From contig JAIYAO010000008.1 of the NCBI GenBank assembly GCA_027488965.1, forward strand, positions 1 through 49,174: a DNA stretch of 49,174 nt, given 5' to 3'. The position numbers and the translations under genes are program-made. The notes below the pieces were generated by a model that did no database searches, was not told the origin of the DNA, and saw only the letters and a program-made list of their open reading frames with translations. The stretch is from Alphaproteobacteria bacterium. GTDB lineage: Bacteria; Pseudomonadota; Alphaproteobacteria; Caulobacterales; Aquidulcibacteraceae. Shown one piece after another: positions 1 to 10,046 of the stretch; the stretch's first letter is position 1, and every line of letters begins with the position of its first letter.

Positions 1-1745
1 GGCCGCAGCCGTGGGACCGGCGCGATGCGGTCCGGCAGCGCGGCCTGGGGCGTCTCGCGCAGCGCGCCGGCGGTCTTCGCGGCGCGCGCCAGCTGCACGA
101 ACTCCGCGCGCCAGCCGAACGGGTCCTCGCCGCGCGCGCCCTGCGCGAGATCGATCACCTGGTCCCAGCCGTAGCCCTTGTCGATGTAGGGATCGCCGCG
201 CAGCATCTGGCCGTAGGCCGCCACCGCCGTGGCGAAGCGCGTGGACTGCGGCGCGCGCGCCAGCGTCGGCTGCACGTCGGCGTCGGTGATGGCCCGCTCG
301 ATCAGGCGTGAGTCCTTCGCGCCCGGTGGCTTCCAGCGGATGCGCAGGAACGCGATCTCGCCCGCCCGGCCCGGCGCGGCGGCGGGCCGCGCGGACTGGT
401 AGCGCAGCGGATCGATGAGCGTGCGCCCGCCGGGCGCGGCCAGTTCATAGATGGCGGTAACGCTGGCGCCCGCGCCGATCTCGCCGGCGTCCACGCGGTC
501 GTTGTTGAAGTCCTCGCGGTTGAGCAGGCGCGTCTCGTAGCCGATGAGGCGATACTCCGCGACGCGGCCGGGATTGAACTCGACCTGGATCTTCACATCG
601 TCGGCGATGGGCAGCAGCGCTGATTGCGCCTGGTCGTGCAGCACCTTGCGCGCTTCGGCCAGCGTGTCGATGTAGGCGGCCACGCCGTTGCCCTTCTGGG
701 CAAGGCGCTGCATCAGCGCGTCGTTGTAGTTGCCGCCGCCGAAGCCCAGCACGGACAGATAGACGCCGCTCTCGCGCTTGCGCGCCACGAAGCCTTCAAG
801 CTCTGCGGGGTTTGTGATGCCCACATTGAAATCCCCGTCCGTGGCGAGGATCACGCGGTTCACTGCGCTGCGGTCGAAGTTTCGTTCCGCCAGCGTGTAG
901 GCGAGCGCCAAACCCTGGCCCCCGGCGGTGGAGCCGCCTGCGGAAAGCTGGTCGAGAGCGGCGAGGATGCGGCTCTTGTCGGCGCCGGACGTCGGCTCCA
1001 GCACCGCGCCGGCGGCGCCCGCATAGACCACGATGGACACCTTGTCGCGCGGCTGCAGCGTGTCGACGAGCATGCGGAACGCGCGCTTCGCCAGCGGCAG
1101 GCGGTTCTCCGGGTTCATCGAGCCCGACACGTCGATCAGCAGCACGAGGTTGAGCGGTGGACGCACGGCGGGCGCGATGTCGTAGCCCTGCAGGCCGATG
1201 TGCAGCAGCGTCTTGCCCGGCGCCCAGGGGCTCGGGACCACCGTGACGGTGGAAGAGAACGGCGTCTCCCGCGCAGGCGGCAGGGGATAATCGTAGTCGA
1301 AGTAGTTGATCAGCTCCTCCACGCGCACGGCGTCGCGCGGCGGCAGGTTTCCGTCCACCAGCATGCGGCGCACGTTGGCGTAGCTGGCGGTGTCCACATC
1401 GATGGAGAAGGTGGAGACGGGCTCGGCGGCCACCGCCTTCACGGGATTGGCGGGCGCGCCGGCGTATTGCTCGCGGGTCTCGCGCTCGGGATCGTAGCCG
1501 GGCGGGCGATAGACGGGCAGGGCGCGCTGCGCCATGGCGCGGCCGCCCTCCACGCGCATCGCGGGCGCCGCCGTGATGCCGCGCGAGAGCATGTCGTTCA
1601 GCGGCGCCGTGGGCGACGGCGGAGAAAGGATCGGCGGCGGTGGTGGTGGTGCGGGCGGCGCCTGCTCGGCCACGGGCGCGGCGCAGGCTGCAAGACACAT
1701 CATGGCCGCCGCCATGAGAAACCGCGCGTGCATGCCGCCGTTCAT
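1..1745 (-). CDS. VWA domain-containing protein, YfbK-like lipoprotein (C-terminus truncated by window edge)
   Basis: Reverse-strand reading open to the window edge: MNGGMHARFLMAAAMMCLAACAAP...STFSIDVDTASYANVRRMLVDGNLPPRDAVRVEELINYFDYDYP...NLVLLIDVSGSMNPENRLPLAKRAF. VWA MIDAS DVSGS and YfbK-type N-terminus; GGAG upstream of the ATG. Confidence 0.9.
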   Translation of the reverse strand, partial: MNGGMHARFLMAAAMMCLAACAAPVAEQAPPAPPPPPPILSPPSPTAPLNDMLSRGITAAPAMRVEGGRAMAQRALPVYRPPGYDPERETREQYAGAPANPVKAVAAEPVSTFSIDVDTASYANVRRMLVDGNLPPRDAVRVEELINYFDYDYPLPPARETPFSSTVTVVPSPWAPGKTLLHIGLQGYDIAPAVRPPLNLVLLIDVSGSMNPENRLPLAKRAFRMLVDTLQPRDKVSIVVYAGAAGAVLEPTSGADKSRILAALDQLSAGGSTAGGQGLALAYTLAERNFDRSAVNRVILATDGDFNVGITNPAELEGFVARKRESGVYLSVLGFGGGNYNDALMQRLAQKGNGVAAYIDTLAEARKVLHDQAQSALLPIADDVKIQVEFNPGRVAEYRLIGYETRLLNREDFNNDRVDAGEIGAGASVTAIYELAAPGGRTLIDPLRYQSARPAAAPGRAGEIAFLRIRWKPPGAKDSRLIERAITDADVQPTLARAPQSTRFATAVAAYGQMLRGDPYIDKGYGWDQVIDLAQGARGEDPFGWRAEFVQLARAAKTAGALRETPQAALPDRIAPVPRLR

Positions 1746-1831
1746 GAACGCATCTCCCCGATTTGAATTGACTGAGAGTGCCGCCCGGTTTTGGGCGCGC
1801 GCGGGTTCGAAGCGTGGCGGAACGGGGGCGG

Positions 1832-3739
1832 CTACTTCCGCTTTCCGTCCTTCGCGATCCAGCCGTCCACCAGCGTCTCCAGCACGGGCAGCGGCACGGC
1901 GCCGTTGGTCAGCACCACGTCGTGGAATTTCTTGAGTTCGAAGCGGGGGCCCAGGCCCCATCGCGCCTTCTCGCGCAGGCGCTCGATCTCGAGGCGGCCG
2001 ATCTCGTAGCCGCTGGCCTGGCCGGGCCACACCGCGTAGCGCTCCGCCTCGCTGGTGGCCACGCCCGGCGCATCGCCGGTGACCGACACGAGATACGCGA
2101 TGGCCTGTTCGCGGCTCCAGCCCTGCGAGTGCAGCCCCGTGTCCACCACCAGCCGCGCCGCGCGCCACAGCCGCCAGCGCAGGAAGCCGATGCGGCCGAT
2201 GGGGTCGTTCTCGTAAAGGCCCATCTCGTCGGCGAGCTGTTCGGCGTAGAGGCCCCAGCCCTCCACGTAGGCGTTGGCGCCGTCGAGGCGGCGGATCAGC
2301 GGCAGGCCCGTCTGCTCCTGCGCCAGCGCGATCTGGAAGTGATGGCCGGGCGCGCCCTCGTGATAGTCCTGCGTGGGCAGGTCGATCTTCGTCATCTCCG
2401 CGAGGCTGCGCAGGTTGATGTAGTAGATGCCGGGCAGCGTCCCCTCGAGGGAGGGCGCCTCGTAGTAGGCGCCGCTCTGGGCGGCTTCCAGCGCGGCGGG
2501 CACGCGGCGCACGTCGAGCTTGGCCTTCGGCAGCGTGGCGAACTGTTGCGGGGCCAGCGCCATGACGCGCGCGATGCGCGCCTGCACATCGGTGAGGAGC
2601 TGCGCGCGGCCTTCGTCGGTATCAGGATACTGGAACGCGGGATTGGCGGTGAGCGCAGACAGGCGTTCGCCCGGCGTGCCTTCGGTGAGCGCCTGCGCGC
2701 GCAGCGCGCCGTCCAGCTCGGCGGTCAGCGCCGCCACCCGCTCCAGCCCGATGGCGTGGATGCGGGCGGGCGTGAGCGCGGTGGTGGTCTGCTGCGCCAG
2801 CGCTGCGGCGTAGTAGGCGGCGCCGTCGGGCAGGCGCGCCACGCCCGCGTCATGCGTCGCGCGCGGCCGGATGGACCGCAGGAACGCCGCCGCCCGCAGG
2901 TGCGCGGGGTAGATCTTCGTGGCTGCCACCTGCTCGGCCTGCGCCAGCAGGGCGCGCGCGCGGGTCACCTCCTGCTTCTGCGCCGCCGTCTGTGCGGGCG
3001 TTTGCGCAGCAGGCGCGGGCGCCGCGCCGGGCGCGGGCGCAACAACCGCATCGAGCGGGCCCACCAGCACTTCCAGCTTGCGGCGCAGCGCCGTGACATA
3101 GACCCAAGAGGCCGGCGGCGTGGCGTTCACCGCATCCAGCAGCGCCAGCGTGCGGTCTATGATGAAGTCGGGCGGGATGACGCCGGCCTCGGCATCGGCG
3201 CGGGCGCGCGCGGTTTCGGCGTCGATGGCCACGGCGGCGGCCCTGAGGCGGCTCACGTAGTCCACGCCGTCGCGCAGCGTCGCCACGCGGTGGCGGGTGT
3301 CGAGGAAATCCGGCAGCGTCAGGAACGCCGCATCGAGCGGGTTGAGCACGTAGGGGCTGAAGCCCGCGGCGTCGAAGCGGCCGTAGGCGAAGCGCGCGCC
3401 GCCGGCGGCGTCGGCGAACTGGCGGGTGAGCACGTCGTACGTGATCGCCTGCGCGGGCGTGAGTTCGGTGCGGTCGAAGCCGCGCACCTGGGCGTCGAGG
3501 CGCAAAGCCGTCGCGCGCCGGCGGTTCACTGCGTCGGCGCTGCGGTCGTCGAGGCGTGCGGCAAACCCCGCGCCGGCGATGTCGGCGCCGAGGCCTGCAC
3601 GGGTGGCGAGTTCGGGGCTGTCGGCGATGAGCGCGCGGGTGGCGTCCTCCACGAACCCGTCGAACGCGTCCGGCGGCGGCGGCGCCTTCGGCGTGCAGGC
3701 GGCGAGAAAGGCGAGGGCGATGAGCGTGATTCGGATCAT
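1832..3739 (-). CDS. DUF885 family lipoprotein
   Basis: [21 protein letters not shown]... lipobox; ...[27 protein letters not shown]...[19 protein letters not shown] motifs typical of DUF885. Confidence 0.9.
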   Translation of the reverse strand: MIRITLIALAFLAACTPKAPPPPDAFDGFVEDATRALIADSPELATRAGLGADIAGAGFAARLDDRSADAVNRRRATALRLDAQVRGFDRTELTPAQAITYDVLTRQFADAAGGARFAYGRFDAAGFSPYVLNPLDAAFLTLPDFLDTRHRVATLRDGVDYVSRLRAAAVAIDAETARARADAEAGVIPPDFIIDRTLALLDAVNATPPASWVYVTALRRKLEVLVGPLDAVVAPAPGAAPAPAAQTPAQTAAQKQEVTRARALLAQAEQVAATKIYPAHLRAAAFLRSIRPRATHDAGVARLPDGAAYYAAALAQQTTTALTPARIHAIGLERVAALTAELDGALRAQALTEGTPGERLSALTANPAFQYPDTDEGRAQLLTDVQARIARVMALAPQQFATLPKAKLDVRRVPAALEAAQSGAYYEAPSLEGTLPGIYYINLRSLAEMTKIDLPTQDYHEGAPGHHFQIALAQEQTGLPLIRRLDGANAYVEGWGLYAEQLADEMGLYENDPIGRIGFLRWRLWRAARLVVDTGLHSQGWSREQAIAYLVSVTGDAPGVATSEAERYAVWPGQASGYEIGRLEIERLREKARWGLGPRFELKKFHDVVLTNGAVPLPVLETLVDGWIAKDGKRK

Positions 3740-3750
3740 CGTTGCACCTT

Positions 3751-3900
3751 ACCCTCTCCCGCTCGCAGGAGAGGGACAGCGTTTGCGGCGCGCAAACGCC
3801 GGGTGAGGGCCCGCAAGGGGACGGCGCGCCTGCGTCTCACTGCCCCTCACCCTGACCTCGCTGCGCTCGGTCGGTCCCTCCCCCGCAGGCGGGGGAGGGT
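3751..3900. repeat. Intergenic palindromic element (nested inverted repeats)
   Basis: accctctcccgctcgcaggagaggg...gggtgaggg ... cccctcaccct...tccctcccccgcaggcgggggagggt; complementary arms between two co-directional genes. Confidence 0.7.
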
Positions 3901-3909
3901 GCGCCGCGC

Positions 3910-5769
3910 CTACTTGCCTTTCCGCTCCGCGATCCAGCCGTCGACATTCGATTCCAGCACCGACAGCGGCGTGGCGCCGTCGAGCAGGATCTTGTCGTGG
4001 AACGCGCGCTGGTCGTAGCCGGCGGCGAGTTCGTTGCGGGCGCGGTCGCGCAGGCGGTTGATGGTCTGGCGCCCCACCATGTAGGCGCACGCCTGGCCGG
4101 GCCAGACGATGTAGCGCTCCACTTCCGTGGTGATGCCGCTGCGCTGGTCGCCCGTCACGCCCACCATGTAGTCGATGGCCTGGTCGCGGGTCCATTTCTT
4201 GTGGTGGAGGCCGGTGTCGACCACGAGGCGCGCGGCGCGGAACGCCATGGACTGCAGGTAGCCGAGGCGATCGACCGGGCGATCCTTGTAGACACCCATC
4301 TCGTCGGCCAGCTGTTCGGCGTAGAGGCCCCAGCCTTCGGTGTAGCCCGAGAAGTTGAGGATCGACGCGCGCAGCAGCGGCAGGCCGGGCGACTCCTGCG
4401 AGATGGCGATCTGGAAGTGATGGCCCGGCAGGGCCTCGTGGTACGTCAGCGTCGGCAGCGAAAGCCGCGGCCATTCCGCCGTGTTGCGCAGGTTGATGTA
4501 GTAGTAGCCCGGGCGCGAGCCATCGAGCGCGGGCGAGTTGTAGTACCCGCCGGGGGAGCCCGCCTCGATCTCCTTGGGCACCCGCTTGATCTCCACCTTC
4601 GCCTTCGGCAGCGCGCCGAACTGCTCGGGCAGGCGCGCCTGCATGACGTTCACCTGGCCCTGCAGGTCCGCCAGCAGCTGCGCCTTGCCGGCGTCGGTGT
4701 TGGGGTAGAGCTGCGCGGGCGTGGCCGACAGGCGCTGCAGGCGTTCGCCCACCGTGCCTTCCGTCAGGCCCTGCGCCTTCAGCAGCGTGTCCATCTCGCG
4801 GGTGGTCTCGGCCACGATGTCGAGGCCCATCTGGTGGATCTCGTCGGGCGTGAGGGTCGAGGTGGTCCAGGCGGCCAGCGCCGCGCGGTAGTAGTTGGCG
4901 CCGTCCGGCAGCTTCCAGGCGCCGGCGTCGGTGGTGGACCTGGCGCGCAGCGCCTCCACCGCCGCGATCTGGCGGCGCAGCGCCGGCTGCACGCCGTCAC
5001 GGACGATGTCGATGGCCTTGCGCGTGAACTCTGCGGCCTGTGCGGGCGTCACGCCCGCGGCCTGCGGCGCACGGGTCTGGATGGAGCGCACCAGCGTCAT
5101 GGTCGGCGCAGGCGCGGCCGCCATCGGGCGCAGCTGCTCCAGCGTGCGGTCGATGATGAACGTGGGCGGGATGACGCCCTTGGCCACGTCGGCGCCCATG
5201 CGCGCCGTTTCCTGGTCGATGACGGCGGCGAACGCGGTGAGCCGCGCAAGGTAGTCCTCGGCGTCCTGCGCCGTCTTCATGGGATGCTGGCTGTCGAGGA
5301 AGTCGGGAATGAACGAGTACGCGCCGGTCAGCTGGCTGACCACGTAGGGCGTGGGTGCGCCGGTGAAGCCGTAGTTGCCGTAGCCGAAGGCGGCGCCCGC
5401 TTCCGCGTTCTTCAGCGCCGCCAGCGCCACTTCGTGGGAAAGCGCGTCCTGCCCGGTGAGCACCGCGCTGTCGATCTCGCCCAGCTTGCCCAGCATGGCG
5501 TCCACGGCGGCTACCTGTGCCGCCAGCCCTTCGGCCGACGCGTCCGACAGGCGGTTGGCGTAGCGCCCGCCGGCGATCTCTTCAGACACCGCCAGCTGCG
5601 TGGCCGTCTCCGGTGAGAAGCGCAGCGCGTTGGTGGCGATCTCGCCCATGGTCGCCGAAAGCTGTGCGGACGCCGCCGCCTGCGCCTTTTCCTTCGTCGC
5701 CTCGGTGTTGCAGCCCGCCACGGCGAGCACGAGTGCGGAGAGCGCGACTGCGCCCAGCTTGTTCCACAT
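3910..5769 (-). CDS. DUF885 family lipoprotein (paralogue of 1832..3739)
   Basis: MWNKLGAVALSALVLAVAGCNTEA lipobox; [26 protein letters not shown]...[19 protein letters not shown] matches the neighbouring paralogue. Confidence 0.9.
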   Translation of the reverse strand: MWNKLGAVALSALVLAVAGCNTEATKEKAQAAASAQLSATMGEIATNALRFSPETATQLAVSEEIAGGRYANRLSDASAEGLAAQVAAVDAMLGKLGEIDSAVLTGQDALSHEVALAALKNAEAGAAFGYGNYGFTGAPTPYVVSQLTGAYSFIPDFLDSQHPMKTAQDAEDYLARLTAFAAVIDQETARMGADVAKGVIPPTFIIDRTLEQLRPMAAAPAPTMTLVRSIQTRAPQAAGVTPAQAAEFTRKAIDIVRDGVQPALRRQIAAVEALRARSTTDAGAWKLPDGANYYRAALAAWTTSTLTPDEIHQMGLDIVAETTREMDTLLKAQGLTEGTVGERLQRLSATPAQLYPNTDAGKAQLLADLQGQVNVMQARLPEQFGALPKAKVEIKRVPKEIEAGSPGGYYNSPALDGSRPGYYYINLRNTAEWPRLSLPTLTYHEALPGHHFQIAISQESPGLPLLRASILNFSGYTEGWGLYAEQLADEMGVYKDRPVDRLGYLQSMAFRAARLVVDTGLHHKKWTRDQAIDYMVGVTGDQRSGITTEVERYIVWPGQACAYMVGRQTINRLRDRARNELAAGYDQRAFHDKILLDGATPLSVLESNVDGWIAERKGK

Positions 5770-5811
5770 AACCCAAACCCCTCTTCATCCGTTCGCGCAG
5801 GCCGTCCGCCC

Positions 5812-6669
5812 TCAGGCCGCCAGCGTCGTCTTGCCGTTCTTGATCACCGTCACCCCGGGCCGTTCCTGCACGCTCGCCTCGAAGGACACAATATTCCCGT
5901 CCTTCCACATGCGGGTCACGATGGTCTCGCCGGGAAACACCGGGGAGGAAAAGCGCACGTCGTGGCCCACGATCCGCGTGGGATCGAAGTCGCAGTAGGT
6001 GGCCAGCACCGCCCGGCAGGTGACACCGTAGGTGCACAGCCCGTGCAGGATCGGCCGCTCGAACCCGGCGGCCTTGGCAAAGTCCGGATCGGAATGCAGC
6101 GGGTTGCGGTCGCCGGAGAGGCGGTAGAGCAGGGCCTGGTCCGGCCGGGTGGGGATCGCGAGCTCCGCGTCCGGGGCGCGGGTGGGCGTGGGGTGGGGCT
6201 GTGGCCCGCCCTCGGGGGAGCCGCCGAAGCCGCCATCGGCGCGCGCGAAGGTGGACGAGACGAGCGTCACCAGCTTCTCGCCGGTGGCCTTGTCCTTCAT
6301 CACCGTCTCGCCCACCAGCACCGCGCCCTTGCCGGCGCCCTTGTCGATCACGTGGATCAGCCGCCAGTCGGTCACCACCGTGCCCCGGTCCGGCAGCGGC
6401 TTGTGGACGGTGAGGCGCTGCTCGCCGTGCACCACCATCATGAAGTTTATCCCCGTCTCCAGCGTCCGCCCGGCGCTGAAGGCGATGACGGTGGCCTGCG
6501 TCGGCAGCACCTTCAGGCCGTTCTCGTAAACGAAGGGCAGTTCGCGGCGGTCCAGCGGGTCGGCGCCCATGCCCACGCCCAGCGCGTAGAGCATCGTCTC
6601 GCGGTCGGTGTACGTGAACTCCTGGCCTTCGGCGCGCAGCGCCAGCGCCTTTTCCAGATCGATGGGCAT
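5812..6669 (-). CDS. MaoC-like / peroxisomal-type 2-enoyl-CoA hydratase
   Basis: MPIDLEKALALRAEGQEFTYTDRETMLYALGVGMGADPLDRRELPFVYE...LSGDRNPLHSDPDFAKAAGFERPILHGLCTYG hot-dog hydratase motif. The internal ATG is preferred over the longer ORF start. Confidence 0.88.
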   Translation of the reverse strand: MPIDLEKALALRAEGQEFTYTDRETMLYALGVGMGADPLDRRELPFVYENGLKVLPTQATVIAFSAGRTLETGINFMMVVHGEQRLTVHKPLPDRGTVVTDWRLIHVIDKGAGKGAVLVGETVMKDKATGEKLVTLVSSTFARADGGFGGSPEGGPQPHPTPTRAPDAELAIPTRPDQALLYRLSGDRNPLHSDPDFAKAAGFERPILHGLCTYGVTCRAVLATYCDFDPTRIVGHDVRFSSPVFPGETIVTRMWKDGNIVSFEASVQERPGVTVIKNGKTTLAA

Positions 6670-6857
6670 CGGCGTGTCCTCTCCCGTTGGTCTTTGGCCG
6701 GCTCCTAGCATGCCCGCCCGGTGCGCGACAGTTCGGCGACGGCCCCGGGCGGGCCTGTCCAAATTCGCGCCCGGACCGTTGCCCCCGCCCGCCTTTCGTG
6801 GTTCACCCGCGCCTTCTGTTTCGCCGTTATCCCCAGCTTGAGCCCAAGGGAGCCTCC

Positions 6858-7649
6858 ATGAGCGCCGAACCGCAACTGTCTGGCCAGGTGATGTTCTATC
6901 GCCAGCCCGAACCGCTCTCCATCGAGAAGCATCGCGGCCTCGGCGTGAAGCGGGTGGACCGTCCGTTCCAGTTCCTGCTGAACGCCCACGTGGTGCCGAT
7001 CACCGTCAACGAGTTCGGCGTCGCCGCCGGCTCCTTCCCCGTGATCTTCGCCGGCGCCACCAAGACGCCGCTCGCGGTCATGGGCGCCCGCTCGGGCGAG
7101 AACGTGTTCGTCTCGCCGCAGGGCGAGGTGGACCCCGAAGTGTATCTGCCGGCGTTCGCCCGCCGCTATCCGTTCGTCTTCGCCGCCGACACCTCCGGCG
7201 AACGCCTGGTGCTGTGCATCGACCGCGCCGCGCCGATGATCGGCGAAAACCCGGACGTGCCGCTGTTCAACGGCAACGAGCCCTCCCAGTACACGCAGGA
7301 GGCCATGGAGTTCTGCAAGGAGTTCGAGCGCCACCGCCGCACCACCGAGAACTTCCTCGCCCTCGTCACCGAGATGAACCTGTTCGAGCAGAAGTCCGTG
7401 TCCATCGCCAACCGCCGCCCCGACGGGACCGAGGAGCAGCAGGTGGTGGCCGAATACTTCGCCATCGACGAAGAAAAGCTCACCAACCTGCCCAACGACC
7501 AGTTCATGCGTCTGAAGGACAACGGTGCGCTGGGCCCCATGTACGCACACATGGTCTCGCTGCTGCAGTGGCCGAAGGTGATCCAGCGCGCAATGTACCG
7601 CTTCCAGGCGATGACGGAAGCCAACCGCGGCGCGACCCCGCTGGGCTAG
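6858..7649 (+). CDS. SapC family protein
   Basis: MSAEPQLSGQVMFYRQPEPLSIEKHRGLGVKRVDRPFQFLLNAHVVPITVNEF..., SapC-family sequence. Confidence 0.85.
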   Translation: MSAEPQLSGQVMFYRQPEPLSIEKHRGLGVKRVDRPFQFLLNAHVVPITVNEFGVAAGSFPVIFAGATKTPLAVMGARSGENVFVSPQGEVDPEVYLPAFARRYPFVFAADTSGERLVLCIDRAAPMIGENPDVPLFNGNEPSQYTQEAMEFCKEFERHRRTTENFLALVTEMNLFEQKSVSIANRRPDGTEEQQVVAEYFAIDEEKLTNLPNDQFMRLKDNGALGPMYAHMVSLLQWPKVIQRAMYRFQAMTEANRGATPLG

Positions 7650-7702
7650 CGGGCGGCGCGCGGGCCTCCGGCCCGCGCGCCCGACCTGGCCTTCGAGAAC
7701 AC

Positions 7703-7734
7703 AAAAAAAAGGCGGCCCGCGGGCCGCCTTTTCC
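7703..7734. terminator. Bidirectional Rho-independent terminator
   Basis: aaaaaaaa-ggcggcccgcgggccgcc-tttt: perfect 18-nt palindrome flanked by A and T tracts between convergent sapC-like gene and gcrA. Confidence 0.92.
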
Positions 7735-7754
7735 GTATTGGTCCGGCCTGTGGC

Positions 7755-8282
7755 CTACATGGCGCTCTGGCGCAGCATGCGGCGCAGTTCGTCGGGCTCG
7801 CCGTAGGCCTTCTTGCGGCGGGGCTGCTGGGGCTGGAAGGCCAGCTGGGCGTGGTCGGCGCAGTAGGGGCCGCTGTGGCCCGCGCCGCGGCCGCAGAACG
7901 CGAAGGTCGCGTCCGTGGGGTCGCCGATCGGCCATTTGCAGACGGTGTCAGAAAGGGTGAGCACCGTGGTGACACTGCCGTCCTCGGCCTTGAGCGGCTC
8001 AAGGTGGGGGACGAGCGCCAGGTACGGGGCGTGCTGCGGCCGGGGACGCTGGCCCATAAGCGCGCCGGTCGTCGCGGCCGAGACGATCCGCGGGCGCGCC
8101 GCCGGGCGCGGACGCTTGGCGGGGCGCGACGGCGTGGCCCGTCCGGCGAGGCCGAGGCGGTGCACCTTGCCGATCACGGCGTTGCGGGTGACCCCGCCCA
8201 GCTGCTTGGCGATCTGGCTGGCCGAGAGGCCCTCGGTCCAGAGTTTCTTTAACGTTTCGACGCGTTCGTCTGTCCAGCCCAT
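7755..8282 (-). CDS. gcrA: GcrA cell cycle regulator
   Basis: MGWTDERVETLKKLWTEGLSASQIAKQLGGVTRNAVIGKVHRLGLAGR: conserved GcrA N-terminus. Confidence 0.97.
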   Translation of the reverse strand: MGWTDERVETLKKLWTEGLSASQIAKQLGGVTRNAVIGKVHRLGLAGRATPSRPAKRPRPAARPRIVSAATTGALMGQRPRPQHAPYLALVPHLEPLKAEDGSVTTVLTLSDTVCKWPIGDPTDATFAFCGRGAGHSGPYCADHAQLAFQPQQPRRKKAYGEPDELRRMLRQSAM

Positions 8283-8438
8283 GGTGGTCAGCCCCTTCTG
8301 CTAACGCCCGGGTCCATCTCCCGGGCCGGACAAGCCAGCCAAGCGTGTCCGTGATTGGATGGTAGCCAAAAACGCGAAGGACACAAGCGGTAGTGTGTCA
8401 CGGATCTGTTTTACTCCACCCCTAGTTCACTTACCGCC

Positions 8439-8551
8439 GAATCGCTCCACGGTTGTGCACAGGCTGGCGACCCCGTAAATCTCTTTGGAGGCCAAGGCGG
8501 ACACCCGCTTATGCACCGTCAATCATGGTTAATGGCCCCTCAAAGTATTAA
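8439..8551. promoter_or_regulatory. Candidate cell-cycle regulatory region upstream of gcrA (GANTC site, DnaA-box-like, TTAA half-sites)
   Basis: GAATC at 8439-8443; TTGTGCACA at 8453-8461; TTAA at 8529-8532 and 8548-8551 in the gcrA / ABC permease divergent intergenic region. Confidence 0.4.
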
Positions 8552-8569
8552 GAATTGGTGAATGCGCCG

Positions 8570-9376
8570 ATGGAGACCCTAACGGCCCCGCCCCAGGCCC
8601 GCCGCTATGCCGGCATGAACTGGCTGGGCCTCCAGACCCTGCTCGAACGGGAAGTGAAACGATTCTGGAAGGTGGCGGCGCAGACCGTCATCGCCCCCCT
8701 GATTATGACGATCCTCTACATCGCCGTGTTCGCGCTGGCGCTGGGCGGGCGGGGGGCGCCCATCGGGGACGTGGCCTACATCGACTTCCTCGCCCCCGGC
8801 CTGATCATGATGGGGGTGATCAACAACGCGTTCCAGAACGCGTCCTCCTCCCTCATCATCGCCAAGATCCAGGGCAACGCCGTGGACTTCCTGATGCCGC
8901 CGCTCTCGGCGCTGGAGCTGACCATCGCCTTCATCGGCGGGGCGGCGGCCCGGGGCGTGCTGGTGGGGCTGTTTTCCGCGGCGGCGGTGGCGCCGTTCGC
9001 CGACATCACGCCCGACCACTGGTGGGCGGTGATCGTGTTCACGCTGGCGGCCTCGGTGATCTTCGGCGCCATGGGGCTGCTGGGCGGCGTCTGGGCCGAC
9101 AAGTTCGACCACCTGGCCGCCTTCACCAACTTCGTGGTGACCCCGCTCACGTTCCTGTCGGGCACGTTCTATTCCGTCTCCGCCCTGCCGGAGCCGTTCC
9201 GCGCGCTGGTGCAGTGGAATCCGGTGTTCTTCCTCATCGACGGTTTCCGCTACGGCTTCATCGGCGCCCCGGACGGGCCCATCGTGGTGGCGGCGTTGGT
9301 GTCGGTGGGGCTGGCGATCGCGCTGTCGGTGCTGTGCTGGGCGGTGATCCGCTCCGGGTGGCGGCTGAAGTCCTGA
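8570..9376 (+). CDS. ABC-2 type transporter permease
   Basis: METLTAPPQARRYAGMNWLGLQTLLEREVKRFWKVAAQTVIAPLIMTILYIAVFALALGGR...FNFVVTPLTFLSGTFYSVSALPEPF-like ABC-2 layout. ORF-track start is TTG at 8555; ATG 8570 is also plausible. Confidence 0.88.
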   Translation: METLTAPPQARRYAGMNWLGLQTLLEREVKRFWKVAAQTVIAPLIMTILYIAVFALALGGRGAPIGDVAYIDFLAPGLIMMGVINNAFQNASSSLIIAKIQGNAVDFLMPPLSALELTIAFIGGAAARGVLVGLFSAAAVAPFADITPDHWWAVIVFTLAASVIFGAMGLLGGVWADKFDHLAAFTNFVVTPLTFLSGTFYSVSALPEPFRALVQWNPVFFLIDGFRYGFIGAPDGPIVVAALVSVGLAIALSVLCWAVIRSGWRLKS

Positions 9377-9465
9377 CGGCGCGTGCATCCAGACGGGCCG
9401 GCAGATGCATCGCTTCACGGCCATCCAGGCGTTACCATCCTGAAGTCCACGGAGGAGCCGCACCC

Positions 9466-10008
9466 ATGCGCATCCCGATCGCCCTTGCAGCCCTAGCCTT
9501 CGGCGCGCTCGCCGGCTGTTCGCCCACGTCCGAGGTTGCCGGCAAGGCCGCCGCGCCCGGCAAGGAGTGGACGATGCAGGTGGTCGGCGACGACGCCGGC
9601 GCGGTCTATGTGATCACCGGCCCCGACGGGCAGACGGCGGCCGCCCGCGTGGCGGACGGCGTCTCCACGCTGGTCGACGACGCCGCCGCGCAGAGCCTGG
9701 TGGGCGAGACCCGCGCGGCGCTGGCGGAGACGCCGGAGGCCCCCGAACGCGTGGACATCGCCGCACCGGGCTTCTCGCTGAAGGTCAACGCCGATGACGA
9801 CTCCGTGGACGGCGCCGAGAGGGGCAAGGTCGCCATCCGGATGGGCGGGGTCAGCGTGGATGTGGACGGCGAGGACGCCGGCGGCGCCGGCCGCGGCGCG
9901 GTCCGCATCTCCGGCGTCAACGCCCAGGCCGCCGGCGACTTCATCGACGAGATCGACGACCTGTCGCCCGAAGTGAAGGCGCAGATGCGCACGAAGCTCG
10001 GCCTCTGA
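9466..10008 (+). CDS. Hypothetical lipoprotein
   Basis: MRIPIALAALAFGALAGCSPTSE lipobox; RBS ggagga upstream; no recognised domain. Confidence 0.75.
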   Translation: MRIPIALAALAFGALAGCSPTSEVAGKAAAPGKEWTMQVVGDDAGAVYVITGPDGQTAAARVADGVSTLVDDAAAQSLVGETRAALAETPEAPERVDIAAPGFSLKVNADDDSVDGAERGKVAIRMGGVSVDVDGEDAGGAGRGAVRISGVNAQAAGDFIDEIDDLSPEVKAQMRTKLGL

Positions 10009-10046
10009 GCGAGGCCGCCTCCCACGCCCCGCTGCTGCGGGTCGAT

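Noticed and set aside
1778-4018. 746-aa plus-strand ORF
   Set aside because: Antisense to a clear DUF885 gene; R/H/G/V-rich composition typical of spurious high-GC ORFs.
3997-5616. 539-aa plus-strand ORF
   Set aside because: Antisense to the second DUF885 gene; no motifs.
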